Assembly: GCA_016800925.1 (NCBI GenBank) | Contig: JABCPU010000113.1 | Location: 62,001-126,000 of the forward strand | From: Suillus spraguei | Taxonomy: Eukaryota; Basidiomycota; Agaricomycetes; Boletales; Suillaceae | Direction of reading: 5' to 3' | Length of the DNA: 64,000 nt | In this document: in pieces, positions 38,354-51,053 of the stretch | Numbering within the stretch: the stretch's first letter is position 1 | Layout: each line of letters starts with the position of its first letter | Position numbers and translations under genes: made by a program | Notes under the pieces: model-generated | The model's input: the letters and a program-made list of their open reading frames with translations, nothing else | What the model was told of the DNA's origin: nothing | Databases searched by the model: none

Positions 38354-41300
38354 TTACACCTCATTTCGCAATATTAAACTAAAGCACGGCTCGCAAAAGG
38401 GCTTATTTTCGCGCAAAAAGAATGATGGATCATCAAACGGCTTTTTGCAGCCCTGAAACGCAACCCGGCATGAGCTCAGCGTCCACGAGCCGAAAATAAG
38501 GGTGATCACATACCTCGCACACAAAACATTCCCAACACCATTTACCTCCCAAAGCCTCAACAGCGCGCATTCCGTCCCTAATTGACTTCTTGCATTGCTT
38601 GCATTTGGGCATTCGCAGACGAACATGACACGCCTCGCAATATGGATGGCCCTTGTACACCGTGAAACCAACATCGTCGTCAAGATCGAACTCGCCATCA
38701 CCTGTGACCGTTAATCCGCCACCCCCAGAAGACGGCGGGAGGAACGGATCGCCACACTCCGCACAAAAAAAGTGCTGCTCGTGGTAGGTCCGCTTTCCTA
38801 GTGCCTCATCGTCAAGCGTGATGAACCGCTCGTCAATAATCGCCGTTTTGCAGTGATAACAACGAGGTGCAAAGTTCTGCGTGACATTGAATTTAAAATC
38901 GTCATATAACAAAGGGGTATGGGGAGAACGGACCTCGTGGTAATCAAGATGACAATACGGTTTTCCCTCATGTTCGAAACTTGAGACATGCTCAAGGAGC
39001 TCATTACATGCGGAGCAACGGAAACACCCTGGGTGCCAGCGTTGTCCCATCGCACTGACGATACGTCCAATAATTGGACCACCACATCCTGCGCATGATA
39101 GCCCGTTCCCACGCATTCCCTTTAGCACTCTTGATAATTTGCCTTCATTCTGCACATTGAACACATTATTCTGTCCTGCTGCATCTTTTAGTCCATTTTC
39201 GCCAGGAGGTGGTGGGAGACGTTTTGGCTCATGGGATGGCGCTGAGGTGTTCCACGAGTTAGGTTGCCTTGGAGAGAAACTCGGAATGGATACAGATATT
39301 TGGGGTGTAGAGGGTGATGATACAGATGTTTGTCGTATGGATGGTGAGGATGCAGAAATTTGTGAAGAAGGTGATGGTCCCGATACTGCTATACGAGGTG
39401 GAGATGATCCTGATACTGCTATACGAGGTGGAGATGAACCTGAAACTGCGATACGCGGTGGCGTTGATGTGTTAACAGCTACCCGCGGCGGCGTTGAACT
39501 AGTGACAGCCACCCTCGGCGGCGTAGCGCTCGAAATAGCAATCCTTGGCGGCGACTCCTGCGCCTTGCTCGATGGTACCGTGCTATTATCACAGTCCTGA
39601 TCAAAATCAACATGCCCGCCAGGCAGAGATATATCCGGCACGCCCGCATCCGCGCGTCTACCCTCATTATCTCTACGTTCTGCCGTACCTTTGGACGCCG
39701 GCGTGCGATGCCACTTGGGCGCAACCTGCTCACCTACAAAACTCATCTCCAGTACGGAGAACTGATTAGAGGAGCGCTTTGCGAAACGGATAGGCGAGGG
39801 TGAACGCTCATCCCCGTCATCCTCATTGCAATAACCATAGCCCTTGTCCTTGTTTGCGGGGCCTCTGGAAACAGAACGTCCCCCAACGCGTGCCCCAGGA
39901 TCTGAAGGGGAAGGCGAGCGGGACGCATTAGGCGAAGGTAGACCCACACGCTCACGAAGCGGCGAAACAGGGGGCTCGTCATCGAGGTCGTATGTGGACA
40001 CGTACGCACGCTGCTTTTGGCGCTGACGCTCCATGATGTGTGAATTTGATGTGGTCGGTTGAGATGAGCTCGTATGAAACGAGGATGGGAATGCGGTAGG
40101 CGGGAATACATTCCGTGCGTTCGAGTGGCTAAGGTAGGCTAGTTTCGGCGGGGAGGACGAAGAGGGTAACGTTGGCGATGCATACGTGTTGGATGAATTT
40201 TGTGGTGAATTGGAACGCGAATTTTGATGTTGTGGGCCAAACGGACCTTTTCCGCCGCTCGTTTTTCGTGGGGAGGAGAACACAGGCATGCTTCCTGCCT
40301 CTGCGCGTGCGGGGGGCGTCGGTAGGGGTGATTTTGATGGCGACGTAGGGCGTGAAATCCCAGACGGAGGGAGCACAGAACTCTTGAGTGGAGATGCAGG
40401 ACGCGCGAAAGCGGATCGCGCGGGTGAGCTGTTTATACTATTATCAAACGCAGAGGCATTTAAACTAGGTGAAAAGGGTCGGGTTCCAGCAGGTGATAGC
40501 GGTGCGCGGGGAAGCGGTGGGATGTTCTGTGGCCACTGATTGCGCATAGGCAAAGGTTCACGTATGGGGGATTGTTCGAGTGCAGCGACATGCTTCGGCG
40601 CTCCTGCTCACGCACCAAGCTTCGACTCCTGCCTGATACCCGTCTCTCCATTGGAGCGGACGCAAAGGGATGCCTTTGGAGTCCCTCGATCACAGATTTG
40701 CCACGCTGTAGAGAGGGACGTTTGGACAGGTTTTCAAGTTCTTCTTCCTTTGCAGATGGCACACGCTGCAGAAGCGGATGACTCCCGAGGTCGAAACTCG
40801 GTGAAGATGAACGCGAACTTTGCATTGAACTCTGCACCGAGGGATGTCTGCTTAGATCGTGCGAGGGTGACTGAGGGGAAGTGGATAGTCCGAGTGCGGC
40901 CATGCGCAGTGTGAGTGATTGTGATTCATTGGTCTGAACATCGTTGGGTGACTGAGATGGGGGAGTCGGAAGAGTCGCCGAGCGAGTCGGGCGCGTCCGA
41001 GTCCATTGCCTTTCCTGAATATGCGTTTGAGGTTGGAATGGTTGAGAAGTAAGAGCGCGCCGAGGGAGGTTGTGGGTGCCGTATTGCGGGGACACACTGT
41101 CCAGTTGTCCCACACTATATATGTCGCGAGCTTCATTCTGTTCGTTATATCTACCGTGCTGGCAACTATAGTCTTCCCTTGTGTCGCCATATCCTCTTCC
41201 TTCCTCGTGTCCATCAGTTTTTTCATTATACTCATCATCCACGTCGCATGCATTTGACTCGTCATCAGTGGTCGCAGGCATCCGTGTATGCATTGAACGC

Positions 41301-42982
41301 ATCGTCGAAGATGATAAACGGGGGGAATCTGTGGTGGTGGGCGAGGTAGAGGGTGCGTTGCTTGTTCTCTGTGAGACAAAGCTCGCTGGAACAACCAGAA
41401 CGATCAGGTACATAGGGCGATCAACATAAGTTATCAGTACCTGGCACTGGTGGTGATCTTGAACTACCAGAGATGGGCAGAGGACGAGATGACACAACTG
41501 TTGGTGAGCGAAAGGTATCTGGTAAAGGCGGTCCATGTGAACTCCCTTTCAGATGTGAGATTGACGAACGGTCGGAGCTCTAAAGCAACAAATAAATACC
41601 TGGTTCTGGATGCCATCGCAGACTGGCTGGAACTGGCTGGCCCTGCGATGAACCCGGAATGGCTGGAGGGGAACGCGAACTTCCTGAAGATAGTATTTAA
41701 AGTTGAATGTTGCACTTGTTATAATTACTATTACCTGGAACAAGGGGCGAGCGTGAACTACCCAGTTCAGGTGGACTACGTGAATTGCCTATGAATAAAA
41801 TGCCCCGTGACTCCGACTGTGAAAATTTTAATAATTGGAAGACTAACTTGGAAGCGGGGGTACCGGTGGGGACCTATTACAATGGACGGTAAAGGACGGC
41901 GGCCAGACGATGTTTGCGTTTGGGGCGATGAACAACCGTCTGGGCACGATCTATGGCATTTGTTGGATTACGCTCTGGACTGACTGGACGGGCAGGAGAG
42001 TAGCTGGTTGAGGTCGCAGGAGGGGGAAACCCATTATTACCAAGATTTAATGGAACAGCCGAGCCGGACACTGTGCTCCTGCGTTCCATGAACGGACCCA
42101 TACGTGACGATGACTCAGTGTGCTGTGGTGATGGTCCAGGCCCCGGCAAATCGCGCTTCCAGTGCGGGGTGAATTTGGCCGGTGCAGAAGAGAGTGGAAG
42201 AGCTGAAAGTGTGTGAAAAATAAGGTCAAAAATAAGGTCAAGTAAGAGAAGAAAACACACATACTCTGTACATCTGCATGTGGAGCTACATGGGGGTAGC
42301 TAGATGCTGGGACCGGGCCACTGAAACTATGGAGTGGCGTATTGCGAAAGCTTGCAGAAGGAGGCGTATTTGAATAGGTGGATGGTGGGGGTTGATTTAG
42401 GAAAGCAAATGATTGTCCCGCGCTAGATGAAGGAGCTGTAGGACTAGAAAGGCTTGAAGCACTACTTGCTGCAGAAAAAGGGGGGAAACTAGGTGAACTG
42501 GTTTGAGAGCTTACGGCACTGTTTAGATCTGGTCCTGTCGGAATATTATTTTCTAACTGAGCACGAAGATCCAAGCTTGAATGTTTAGTTGATTTAGCAC
42601 CCGGATTAGGGAGGGGCCGTCTGGTATGATTATTAATGTGGGTGCTCTCGAGGGATGCAGCATGAGCGAGAATGACAGGACGTGAAGGGGCCGGGGCCGG
42701 GATAGGTGCCGGACGTGACGGCGCCGGGGTCTGAGCGGCACGTGCTGGCGGTGGGAGGGATTCCGGACGTGACTTTGGTGTCGGAAGAGGGCGTCGGGTT
42801 GGGGTAGGGTTCGGGAAAGATGTCGGTGGTGGACGATGTTGCTGGTGGGGGTGCGGGTATCTTAACTGGGGTGGTATCTGGATCTGCGTCGGGTGTTGGA
42901 TCGGGTATCCTGGTCGGGGTGATATAGATCTAAAACCTTGAGATTGTGGTGGTACATCCCGTGGTGCCGCTGTGTATGCCAT
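38354..42982 (-). CDS. Paxillin-like LIM domain protein
   Basis: LIM proteins of this type (Pxl1 in yeasts) act at the contractile ring and sites of polar growth. The N-terminal two thirds are long, disordered and rich in Pro and Ser, starting MAYTAAPRDVPP at 42982, with several small exons. The zinc-binding C-terminus has three clear LIM domains: CAGCGGPIIGRIVSAMGQRW, then CYHCKTAIIDERF...HFFCAECGDPF, then CKQCKKSIRDGMRAVEALGG...CFVCEVC. The last is completed over a 55-nt intron by GCKKPFDDPSFFLRENKPFC and ends RNEV. A 30-nt in-frame tandem repeat (PPRIAVSGSS) lies at about 39374-39565. The frame breaks once at the five-G run 40566-40570; one extra base would join both sides. The exon model of the N-terminus is approximate. 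Confidence 0.85.
39374..39565 (-). repeat. 30-nt coding tandem repeat in the LIM gene
   Basis: About six units of a ten-residue repeat, PPR(I/V)AV(S/T/N)xS(S/T), are encoded in frame; the three nearest the 38 kb end are almost identical in DNA. The units become weaker (SPSxxQISxS) beyond. Slippage would change linker length without a frameshift. Confidence 0.8.
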
Positions 42983-43144
42983 CCTCCAACCACTCAAGGT
43001 GTTCAATGCACACCCTACCGCGTGTCCTGAGAGGCTGTCCATACATCATTTAACCAACGCGTACATCACATGCACAAATATACCAAAATAAACTTGGCAT
43101 AGATCCATAGCTATTATACAAGAACCTGTATTTACCATTTACTG

Positions 43145-45265
43145 TTAAGTGCTCAACACTTTACCACCTCTCACACCAACCCAGTAAGACCCATTCGGCC
43201 ACTCATACTCGGCGATGCTTTCCTTGTACATCTCAATGCTATATCCCTCCTTTGGATTACTCGGAACATTATACCTCCCCCTTTCGTTCATGGTGCACCT
43301 GTAGGGAAAGTGCTCATGCAAGTGGTCCGCGAATTCCAATACATTTCGTTCCATCGTTCCGGAAATTGCGATGTAGTCAATCACGCTTAACCTAGGTCAG
43401 GAACACTCCTTTCAGCGAAAGTATCGACACTGACCTTAGATGAATAACATATTCACATAACCCAACGCCTCCGGCATGTGGACAAACAGGGACGCCGAAC
43501 CTTCGAACATGGCCATTCAGCATGTCATCCGAATGAAAACGTGAAAGTCTCCTTGTGCTCACTTTGCAGCCATCAACAACACGCTCAGTACCTCACTGAC
43601 ACCTGCGAGCCTACAGGAGTCGATCTGGCAAACATCGATCGCTTCTGCCTGGAGCAACTGCTTGAATACCATACGGTTATGAGCGTGTTCCCCGGTCGCA
43701 ACTCCGATCCCGTACGGCTTGAGTGCCCGCCTGATCGCAGCGTGGCCCAGAGCATCGTCAGGTGCTGTAGGCTCTTCGATAAACCTGACAGTATCAAGGG
43801 TCAGTTCTCGTAGCAGATGAAAATGAAAATTACAGACCAAGGTCTGATTTCCGCTAATCCGGCTACATACTCTATTGCCTGCGGGACATCCCAAACTTGG
43901 TTCGCATCGATCATCAATACAGCACCAGTCGGACCTGCGTTCTTCCCAGCCAGCTCTGGGCTTGAAGGATCCTTAAATCCAGACGGGTAATTTGCCGGGT
44001 CGTCGATGATAGAACGTATCATCTTGCCTCTGCGCAGGTCATCCTTGAAGTCGGCGCCTACTTTCATCTTGAAGTGGTTGAACCCACTTGCAAGGGCCTC
44101 CTTTGTGAGACGAGACACTTTCTCATCCGAATATCCTACAAGACTACTCAGTAAGTTCAGTAGAATAAATAGGCTCCTCCTCACCAAGCCAGCCTGCTGA
44201 TGTTATATATGCTGGATACCTGTGCTTGTCGGTGAGATGTGGATAATTGAGACGTAAATCGATGAACCCACCCAACTTTGGTAACAAGGGCTTCCCTTTC
44301 ACGCTTCCCAGCCTCTTTGGCCTGAAGCATCGCAAGTGCCTCTTCACGGGTTAGCACGTCTGTGATATAACGAAACGCAGTCGCGTTTACTAGCTCTTTC
44401 TGTGCATATGTTTATAGTGAATTTGGATTTCAAAAATCGTAAAACAATGTCACGAACTGGAGTCATGTCAACAATCAATTTCCATAGGGGTTTGCCTCTG
44501 GCACGAGCAAACATGTCCCACAAGGCGTTGTTCACTGCAGCAGTTGCAAGGTGAATTACGCCCTTCTCTGGACCGATCCTTGAAAACAGATACATAGTCA
44601 GATTACAGATACCAAAAGGAAAAACAAAATATTGGGGTAGAAGCAACTATCGAGCCATGCATGACGGCTCTAGCATCGATTCAGCAAGACGTTCAAGTAC
44701 TCACCATCGCAGCTGCGAGTCAGAGCACATCCAGTCCCAAGCTTTGCCCATGTTCTCGAAAAAACTCTCGGGGTCCTGTCCGACCAAACGTCCAGCAAGT
44801 TCCCGAATTGCATGGCACACCTATGGCGTGAGGTAGACAATGGTCAGTAACCCATTTCCAACAGAACGAAAGAGGTAATGCAACGATAAATAGATCATCT
44901 ACCAGAACTTTTGACGAAGGATTATGTACTAAAAGCGCTAAGCCTTGTTACTCACAATGTCGGTACCACGACCAATGGTAAACGTCATTCCATGACCGAC
45001 AAGCCCACTGTCAGTGTATATGGTGACATATGCTGAACTATAATCGCAGTCTGTATTCCTGAGACACGTGTGAAGTAGAAGAACATCAGGAATAACGACA
45101 TGGACATCAGCTCACATTGCATCAGTGCCATCACCCGTCAAAGATGTGGGAAATCGAATATCTATCATCGACGACAAACAAGATGATCAGTGCATGGCAC
45201 GCACAGGGAAAAGCAGTAAAATAAAACTCACCGTGTGTTTCAAAATGGGTAATCCTAGTCGTCAT
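43145..45265 (-). CDS. Enolase-superfamily sugar-acid dehydratase (L-fuconate / L-galactonate dehydratase type)
   Basis: The enzyme should abstract the alpha proton of a six-carbon sugar acid and remove water, giving a 2-keto-3-deoxy acid. The start MTTRITHFETH is at 45263-45265. Key residues are visible: the KxK base in FNHFKMKVG, metal ligands in LMIDANQVWD, in FIEEPTAPDD and in VATGEHAHNR, and the second catalytic His in CPHAGGVGLCEY. SAGWLGYSDEK and IAISGTMERNVLEFADHLHEHF are typical of the ENOSF1/L-fuconate dehydratase branch, which also holds fungal L-galactonate dehydratase of the D-galacturonate pathway. Exons join in frame, about 450 residues, ending GKVLST. The substrate between these options cannot be told from sequence by eye. 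Confidence 0.9.
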
Positions 45266-46784
45266 TGTGTAAGTGTTTAGCGTTGTCGATGTTGGTTTGA
45301 GAGAGAGAAAGAACGGCGAAAGATGCGTCATCGCAGTCTAATTCTTCCTGTATTTATGGAGCCTTGGAAATGAGAGTGCTGTGAGATTCCGCCGGTGCGA
45401 ATGCTACCCTGGATGACCAGGTGACGCGTAGACACATATCACAAGACGGTAATTAATAAACTTGGTCAATGTGTGGTGACTGGCCTATAGACTTGCCAGT
45501 GGCAGCATAGTATGTACGAGAGAACGCGAAAGCTCTGTCGGACCGGCCTGTCCCCTCCGTCCGTCCGTTCTGTACATCTCGTCCGGTCCATTCTCTTGTC
45601 CCCATCGTCAGTCAAACCATGCTCACGCTGCCGATTGTCTCATGGGTATTCCTGACCTAACACTAGATATTATATCCGCGTTTGCCTCATTAGCAACTGT
45701 GCCGCCCGGTAATGCCCAAAATTGGTCCAAATCCTGACAAATAAATTGCAAGGCGTTCCGGATGGCCAAATTAGGGTCGGATAGAACGAACGGGATGAAC
45801 GGGACGGATATTTTCAAATTTCATGCACCACCCGGCCCGCCGGTCCGTCGCTCAACTGCCCTCACTGCTTCATCTTACTTTCAAGGCCTCTAAGTTGATG
45901 TAGTAGACAAGCGCTGTACGGGGAATTAATAGACCTCAGGCTTCTTAGACTGCATGCAGTTAACGGGAGCCTCTCACTGACGTTGTTCTGCCCATGTCAC
46001 GGTGTCTTCAGACGGGCCCCACCTTACTCTAGTCGGCCTTAGACAGACACACAAAAGTAGGGTAGCTGGTCTCAAGTCTGGTGCGAAGAATTCCGTTTGG
46101 AATTGGTGAGGCTTAACTCATCAACTGTGTTATCTACCGATTTCTTTTCATGACAGTTGGCATTTGTCGTTTCCAATCATCATATGACGAGGAGATGGTC
46201 TACGCTTGCTGCTTTCACGAAAATGGATTATTGACCTCCCAGGCGTGTCGGTCGCCTTCGACTGTAATTATCATCACCTCGATCACTGTCACAGACCCAA
46301 AGACCCCGCGTTCGAATCGAGTGCGTAGTTCCAAGATTTCTGCATTTGAGAAGAGCACCTCGCCTTGAACTGCAGTGCAGGTAAGTGTGAATGCGACGAC
46401 CCGAAAGATGAACTCGAGATCGACCTGTTGTCTATATGTCACACAAACTTGTACATGTAACCTCTTTCCAAATATGTTTGTTACGCCAGTTAACAGTGCC
46501 AGCATGCAGTAATGTGTGATCGCATCGGATGATAGGACTACAGAGAACAAAGATGAGATAAACACATAAAAAGAGCGACGTATCACGGTAAGATCAATGA
46601 AGGCTTTTGTTGGCAGTGGCACTGTGCATGAATGGAAACTGATGTAAGGCAAAGGAGTTGGTGGTTACCCGGATACTCGTCCGTCATTTTATTCCAACTC
46701 TCCCCATCACACATCAAATTAACTCTCAGCACCGATATGACCAACTCTCCCGTCCAAATCACGTGCACCAAGCGGCATGCACAC
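45266..46784. other. Intergenic, no gene supported
   Basis: The dehydratase promoter lies at the low end and the NAC-beta 3' flank at the high end. A 145-codon minus frame (46215-46652) has no domain and probably lies downstream of the NAC-beta stop. Two ccggtcc-rich patches at 45540-45600 and 45830-45855 look loosely inverted but are too weak to call. Confidence 0.4.
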
Positions 46785-47499
46785 TCAGTTCACATCCTCG
46801 AGGGTGTCTTTCTTCTCTTCAGCTGCAGCCTGTTCGCCCTCAACATCAAAGTTCTCGACGAGATCAGGCACGTCGTCATCATCATCCTCAGCGGCACCGG
46901 CAGGTGGCCTCTGTTGCCCTTGCTGGATGGCCTGGTACGATTCCGCAAGTTTACGGAGTGATGCCAATGAATCAGGACCAAGTTGGTTCAAGATTCCAGG
47001 GACAAGTTCAGTCAGCTCCTTGACGTGACCAGTTCCATAGATCGCAAACGTGTTGGCGGAGACCGCGGCATGTACTACACAGACAAGGAGAAAAACTCAA
47101 ATTAACACGAATCTTATCTGACGGGACGTCGAAGGCGAGCTTATCTACTCGCAAGCGACGTAAAAATTTGTACACACCTTTTGGGGCAGTGAAATGCAGC
47201 ACGTTTCCATCTTCCCTGAACATATTAACCTCCTCTACACCAGGAATAGGCTGCACATTCAGTTTCTTGAGGGCACCTTGGAGTTTTTTGTCATCCTGTG
47301 CGGCAGAGGGCTTAGCCTTCCGGACGATTTTCCGGCGCATGGTCCCTTTACCACCTGGAAAGCGTCATCATGTCAGCCTTGAGTACACATATGTAAAGAA
47401 GGAATGGAAACTTCAAATTCCGCAGTCTGATGAAAAACACTCACCAATCCTGTTGGCTGCAGCCTGCGCCTGAAGTTTGGCCAATTTTGTGGGATCCAT
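46785..47499 (-). CDS. EGD1: Nascent polypeptide-associated complex subunit beta (BTF3 family)
   Basis: NAC-beta pairs with NAC-alpha at the ribosome exit and shields new chains. [19 protein letters not shown] starts at 47499. After a first intron follows [12 protein letters not shown], with the ribosome-binding RRK/basic motif, then the NAC domain ([29 protein letters not shown]) joined over an intron to [13 protein letters not shown], then [14 protein letters not shown]. The tail is acidic ([18 protein letters not shown]). Three exons, about 160 residues, the normal size. It is divergently transcribed from the acetyltransferase gene, with 236 bp between the start codons. Confidence 0.95.
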
Positions 47500-47735
47500 G
47501 ATGTTTTGCGGCGAGGGTTCACGATACCCTTGGTGATGCGACGGTGAAAAGTTGCAGACTAAGGTTTACGCACAAATATGTGTATACAAACCCTAGTACC
47601 GCGGTCCTGAATTTGTACCACAAACCTGTACGTATTTGGACACCATGATCACCGACACGGGGATTCCCCAAGGGCTTGACCATAACTTATCCTTGGAATT
47701 AACATCAAGTCCGTCAGAAAGTCAGATACCCAGAG
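47500..47735. promoter_or_regulatory. Short divergent promoter region (NAC-beta / GNAT)
   Basis: 236 bp separate the two ATGs, so both promoters must overlap here. I see no clear TATA box or named motif. Confidence 0.5.
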
Positions 47736-48636
47736 ATGACTCTTACATTTCATATCCGTCCGGCTAACGTAGACGATGTGGTGAGCACATAACGCATTGC
47801 GGCTGATGAGCGCAGACTGCGCATTTATCAGCGCTGATAAGATCAATGACTCAGGACGCCATGCTCAAGTTGGTTCAAGATCTTGTAGGTAATCACCCGC
47901 CTCAAGGATCTTCAAGCACTATAACTTTCCACTTTTATCTAGGCGACGTATGAAAAAGAACCCGAGTCTGCAAGGGCTACTCCTGCTCTGGTGGGTCGTT
48001 CGAAAGGTCACGGAGTCATACTTATATGGCGTCAAAGTTTCGAGAAAATATATTTGAAAAGAAATATGCGCATACCCTTCTCGCGTTTGATGGAACGCCC
48101 GAGGCACCCGGAATAGCATTGGGCATGGCACTGTATTTCTTCAATTTCTCAACATGGACAGGCAAGCCTGGCCTCTTCGTGCGTCCAAATTCTGATCCGA
48201 CTACGTCGCACTGCGACGCAGCCTCTCTATTAACACATCACATACAGCTTGAAGATTTGTATGTATCCCCGGATGCAAGAAATAAGGGTATTGGCAAAGC
48301 CCTTTTCGCGGAGCTAGGCAAGATAGCTCAGGAGAAGGTAATCTCACACACTTCTTTCCGAGGACCCTGCTGATGCAACCTCCGACAACAAGGACTGCGC
48401 ACGCCTTGATTGGTCGGTACTCAAGGTGAGTCATACTTGGCTGATCGTGCTACCAATGTTCCAGCGGATTAATCCTTTTGATACTTGTGTATCAATCTTT
48501 CATTCAGTGGAACACTCCATCGATTGCATTTTATGAAAAAAGATTGGAGGCTAAAGCAATGGAAGAATGGATGGGTATGCGACTGGAGGGACAAGGAATC
48601 GAGAATCTGCAGAAGCTTGTTGTCCATGCGGCCTGA
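47736..48636 (+). CDS. GNAT N-acetyltransferase, diamine (SAT1/thialysine) type
   Basis: It should transfer acetyl from acetyl-CoA to a small amine. MTLTFHIRPANVDDV at 47736 matches the family start. Exons then give MLKLVQDLATYEKEPESA, FRENIFEKKYAHTLLAFDG, ALGMALYFFNFSTWTGKPG and the acetyl-CoA site LEDLYVSPDARNKGIGKALF, with the R-x-x-G-x-G/A pattern. After two more introns follow DCARLDWSVLKWNTPSIAFYE and the end LVVHAA. About 200 residues. WNTPSIAFYEK is typical of spermidine/spermine and thialysine acetyltransferases, but the acceptor is not certain. It converges on the coactosin gene. Confidence 0.9.
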
Positions 48637-48864
48637 ACCATTGAAACAGGGTCCTCTATATTCTGGCCAAGCAATGGCATAGGTACTGTTACGCAATGCG
48701 ATGTCAGGGTATCTATATGACGCACGACCTGAGCGAAAGACTATAGGACCTCGGGCACAGTTGACGCGCAATACAAGTGGTAAATGAGTCATATAAATCC
48801 GACGGCACGCAAGACGCATGAATGCAGGGCCAGGTAATTGAGAGCACGACTTTGTGTGATGTAA

Positions 48865-49693
48865 GCTACACCCCGTCGTAACTAGCCCCACCTGCCTGAA
48901 GGATTAATGTGTGAGGCCGATGAATATCTTCCGCTCCAGACTTTGTTAGATCGCTCACCTTCCGCAGCTTCACCACAATCGGATCCTCCTTCAAATCGTC
49001 CTTTTCACGAGCGGGAACTTCAATAGAGTAGACACGCAACACCTTCTTAACATCGGCTGCGTGGACGGAGATCTGCGAGATAATACAGCAGAGTCATGTC
49101 AGACTAAGTACTACATCATTATTGTCATCGATCCGGCGCTGAAAGGCAGTGCAGGCACAGGCCGCCGCCACCGCGTGTGTTTTTAAAGTTGGAAAAAAGA
49201 AAAATATTCATACACGCAGCAAGAACACGTAAAGAAACAGACTAAGGACTGACCTTGGCCTTCCGCATCACTTTGCACCCAGAACCGATCCACACTACTA
49301 GAATGAATTTCTCCCGTTGAGATTCCTTGTCATTGGAGAAGGTAACGCGAACATATGCGTAAGACGCTTTGGAATCGCCAAGTGCATCGCGTAACTCGGC
49401 GAGACCACCCGTTCCCGTCTGTGTGACTGTTAGCTTGTCAGAGCGGTCAGACTAAGCGTGTGTTCATCGTAAGGAGGACCTAAACGCATCAAGGTAATCG
49501 GACCTATTTGGAAACATAGATTCTGACCTCATAGTCAAGTAAAAGCCAGTTAGTCTCGGATTTGTCGGAACGAACATCCTGGTAAGCTGTAAGGATCAGC
49601 ACCACGCTGCTGGTTAACCCAAATTCACTAAGCGATGCGCTATAACTTCGCAAACTAACCTTCATCAATTTTTGGATCGGATAGGTCAGCCAT
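48865..49693 (-). CDS. Coactosin-like actin-binding protein (ADF homology domain)
   Basis: Coactosin binds actin filaments through one ADF-H domain. Exons read MADLSDPKIDEA, YQDVRSDKSETNWLLLDYE, TGGLAELRDALGDSKASYAY, VRVTFSNDKESQREKFILVV, WIGSGCKVMRKAK, ISVHAADVKKVLRVYSIEV and the C-terminal AGGASYDGV. These follow the coactosin pattern (DVRxDxSxTNWLLLxYE) rather than cofilin. About 140 residues in five or six exons. The start codons of this gene and Rrg9 are 224 bp apart in divergent orientation. Confidence 0.9.
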
Positions 49694-49917
49694 CGGGTAT
49701 AATCAAGTGCGATAAATCGAATACAATATCTGCAGAAGGAAGGAGGGGAAGAGAACAGGCCGATACGATAAGCTGGGAACTGATGGCAGAGATGGTGGCT
49801 TCCTTCTTAGCAGATGGGTTTGAAAGTCGAAGCACTCACGAAATCACTCGGCAAATACCGTGACGACCTGCCTACTAATTTTACATTCTGTGTTACATTT
49901 CCATCATCCGTGTAATC
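49694..49917. promoter_or_regulatory. Short divergent promoter region (coactosin / Rrg9)
   Basis: 224 bp between opposite ATGs must hold both promoters. No specific element is evident. Confidence 0.45.
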
Positions 49918-50585
49918 ATGCAGGGCTTTCGACTTACAACGAGGTTCAGCTATTATAGATTGACGTCACTACTTCGTACACCTTCGCACCACACGCAGTC
50001 TTGGCTTCACAATAGCTCACTCCATAGATACTATTCCACTACCAGTGAACCAAAAAAAGGGACTGGAGATTGGCCGGACACCCTGCACCTCTATCCTTAG
50101 CAGAAGCAGAAGGAGAAACTCTCGATCTGAGCGAAGATGAACCACCCCCGAGGCGACGGAAGCGCGCACCGGTGGAAGACACACCAGAAGAGTGGAGGCG
50201 CCACCGTCTCGCCATCAAGGAGGCTTTTCCTCAGGGGTGGTCCCCTCCACGTAAATTATCTCGCGAAGCCATGGACGGTTTGCGTGCCATGCATATCTAT
50301 GACAAGCGTACGTTTTCGACGCCAGTACTTGCTGAGAAGTTCAAGATTAGCCCGGAGGCTGTCCGCCGCATCTTGCGGAGTAAATGGGAGCCGTCGAGAG
50401 AGCAACGAGCAAGATTTGCAGAACGGGAACGACGGTCGAGGGAGGAACGAAAGATGCAGAGTAGGCTTGAAGAGAAGAAGCAGAACATGGAGCTGATTTC
50501 TGAGACTGCAATGCCAGCGAGACCTAATCGGAGAGATGAGCGGCCAAAAGGGATTAATTCGAAGGATAGCTTATACTTTGGTTAA
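49918..50585 (+). CDS. RRG9: Rrg9/neugrin-like mitochondrial protein, one apparent frameshift
   Basis: Rrg9 is needed for mitochondrial genome maintenance and respiratory growth in yeast; neugrin is the animal relative. The start MQGFRLTTRFSYYRL has basic and hydroxylated residues and no acidic ones, like a mitochondrial presequence. The conserved core is PEEWRRHRLAIKEAFPQGWS, KLSREAMDGLRAMH and LAEKFKISPEAVRRILRSKW, followed by a charged helix. The presequence frame and the core frame differ by one base. The seven-A run at 50052-50058 sits just where they would join if it had eight. Otherwise it is about 220 residues and intronless. Confidence 0.85.
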
Positions 50586-51053
50586 CAAAATTACTGGGAT
50601 CGACGGATTGGCATTGCTCAATATGTGCACGCCTACAATGTTCACGCCTGCACGCTTATCTCATCGATCAGAGGACTATGCAATGTCTGGCGTATAAAAG
50701 CCAAGTAAAAGCTTTTAGAAACATATGGAGCATCGTATCATTACATGGGAATGGTCATACATGCATATTACTTCTCTCTAACCTAGATTATTATTAAGTC
50801 ACATACGGCTAGATATTTAGCAAACGAAAGGTCGGGGAAGGGAGCGATGATGAATAATAATGTACGTGGTGGGCATGGTATCGGAGCCGCGGTACAATGT
50901 TTGAAATGAAGTATAAGGTAAATAAATAGTGTGTCCATTGGGTCTGTGACTATACCATGTGGGTAATGTAATGATGTTCGAAAAAGGCTCAACACGATCC
51001 CAGTATTTTGACAGGGTGAGAAGGATCGTCCAATAAGTCAAGGCTAGTTTGTG
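50586..51053. other. Intergenic between convergent genes
   Basis: 3' flanks of Rrg9 and the P450. No gene seen. Confidence 0.4.

Noticed and set aside
45540..45855. Possible small MITE with ccggtcc/ggaccgg-rich ends
   Set aside because: Only 9-12 bases agree between the ends and no flanking duplication is visible; GC-rich words alone can give this.
46215..46652. 145-codon minus-strand open frame as a gene
   Set aside because: No domain, no family resemblance, and it lies just downstream of the NAC-beta stop codon, where open frames by chance are common.
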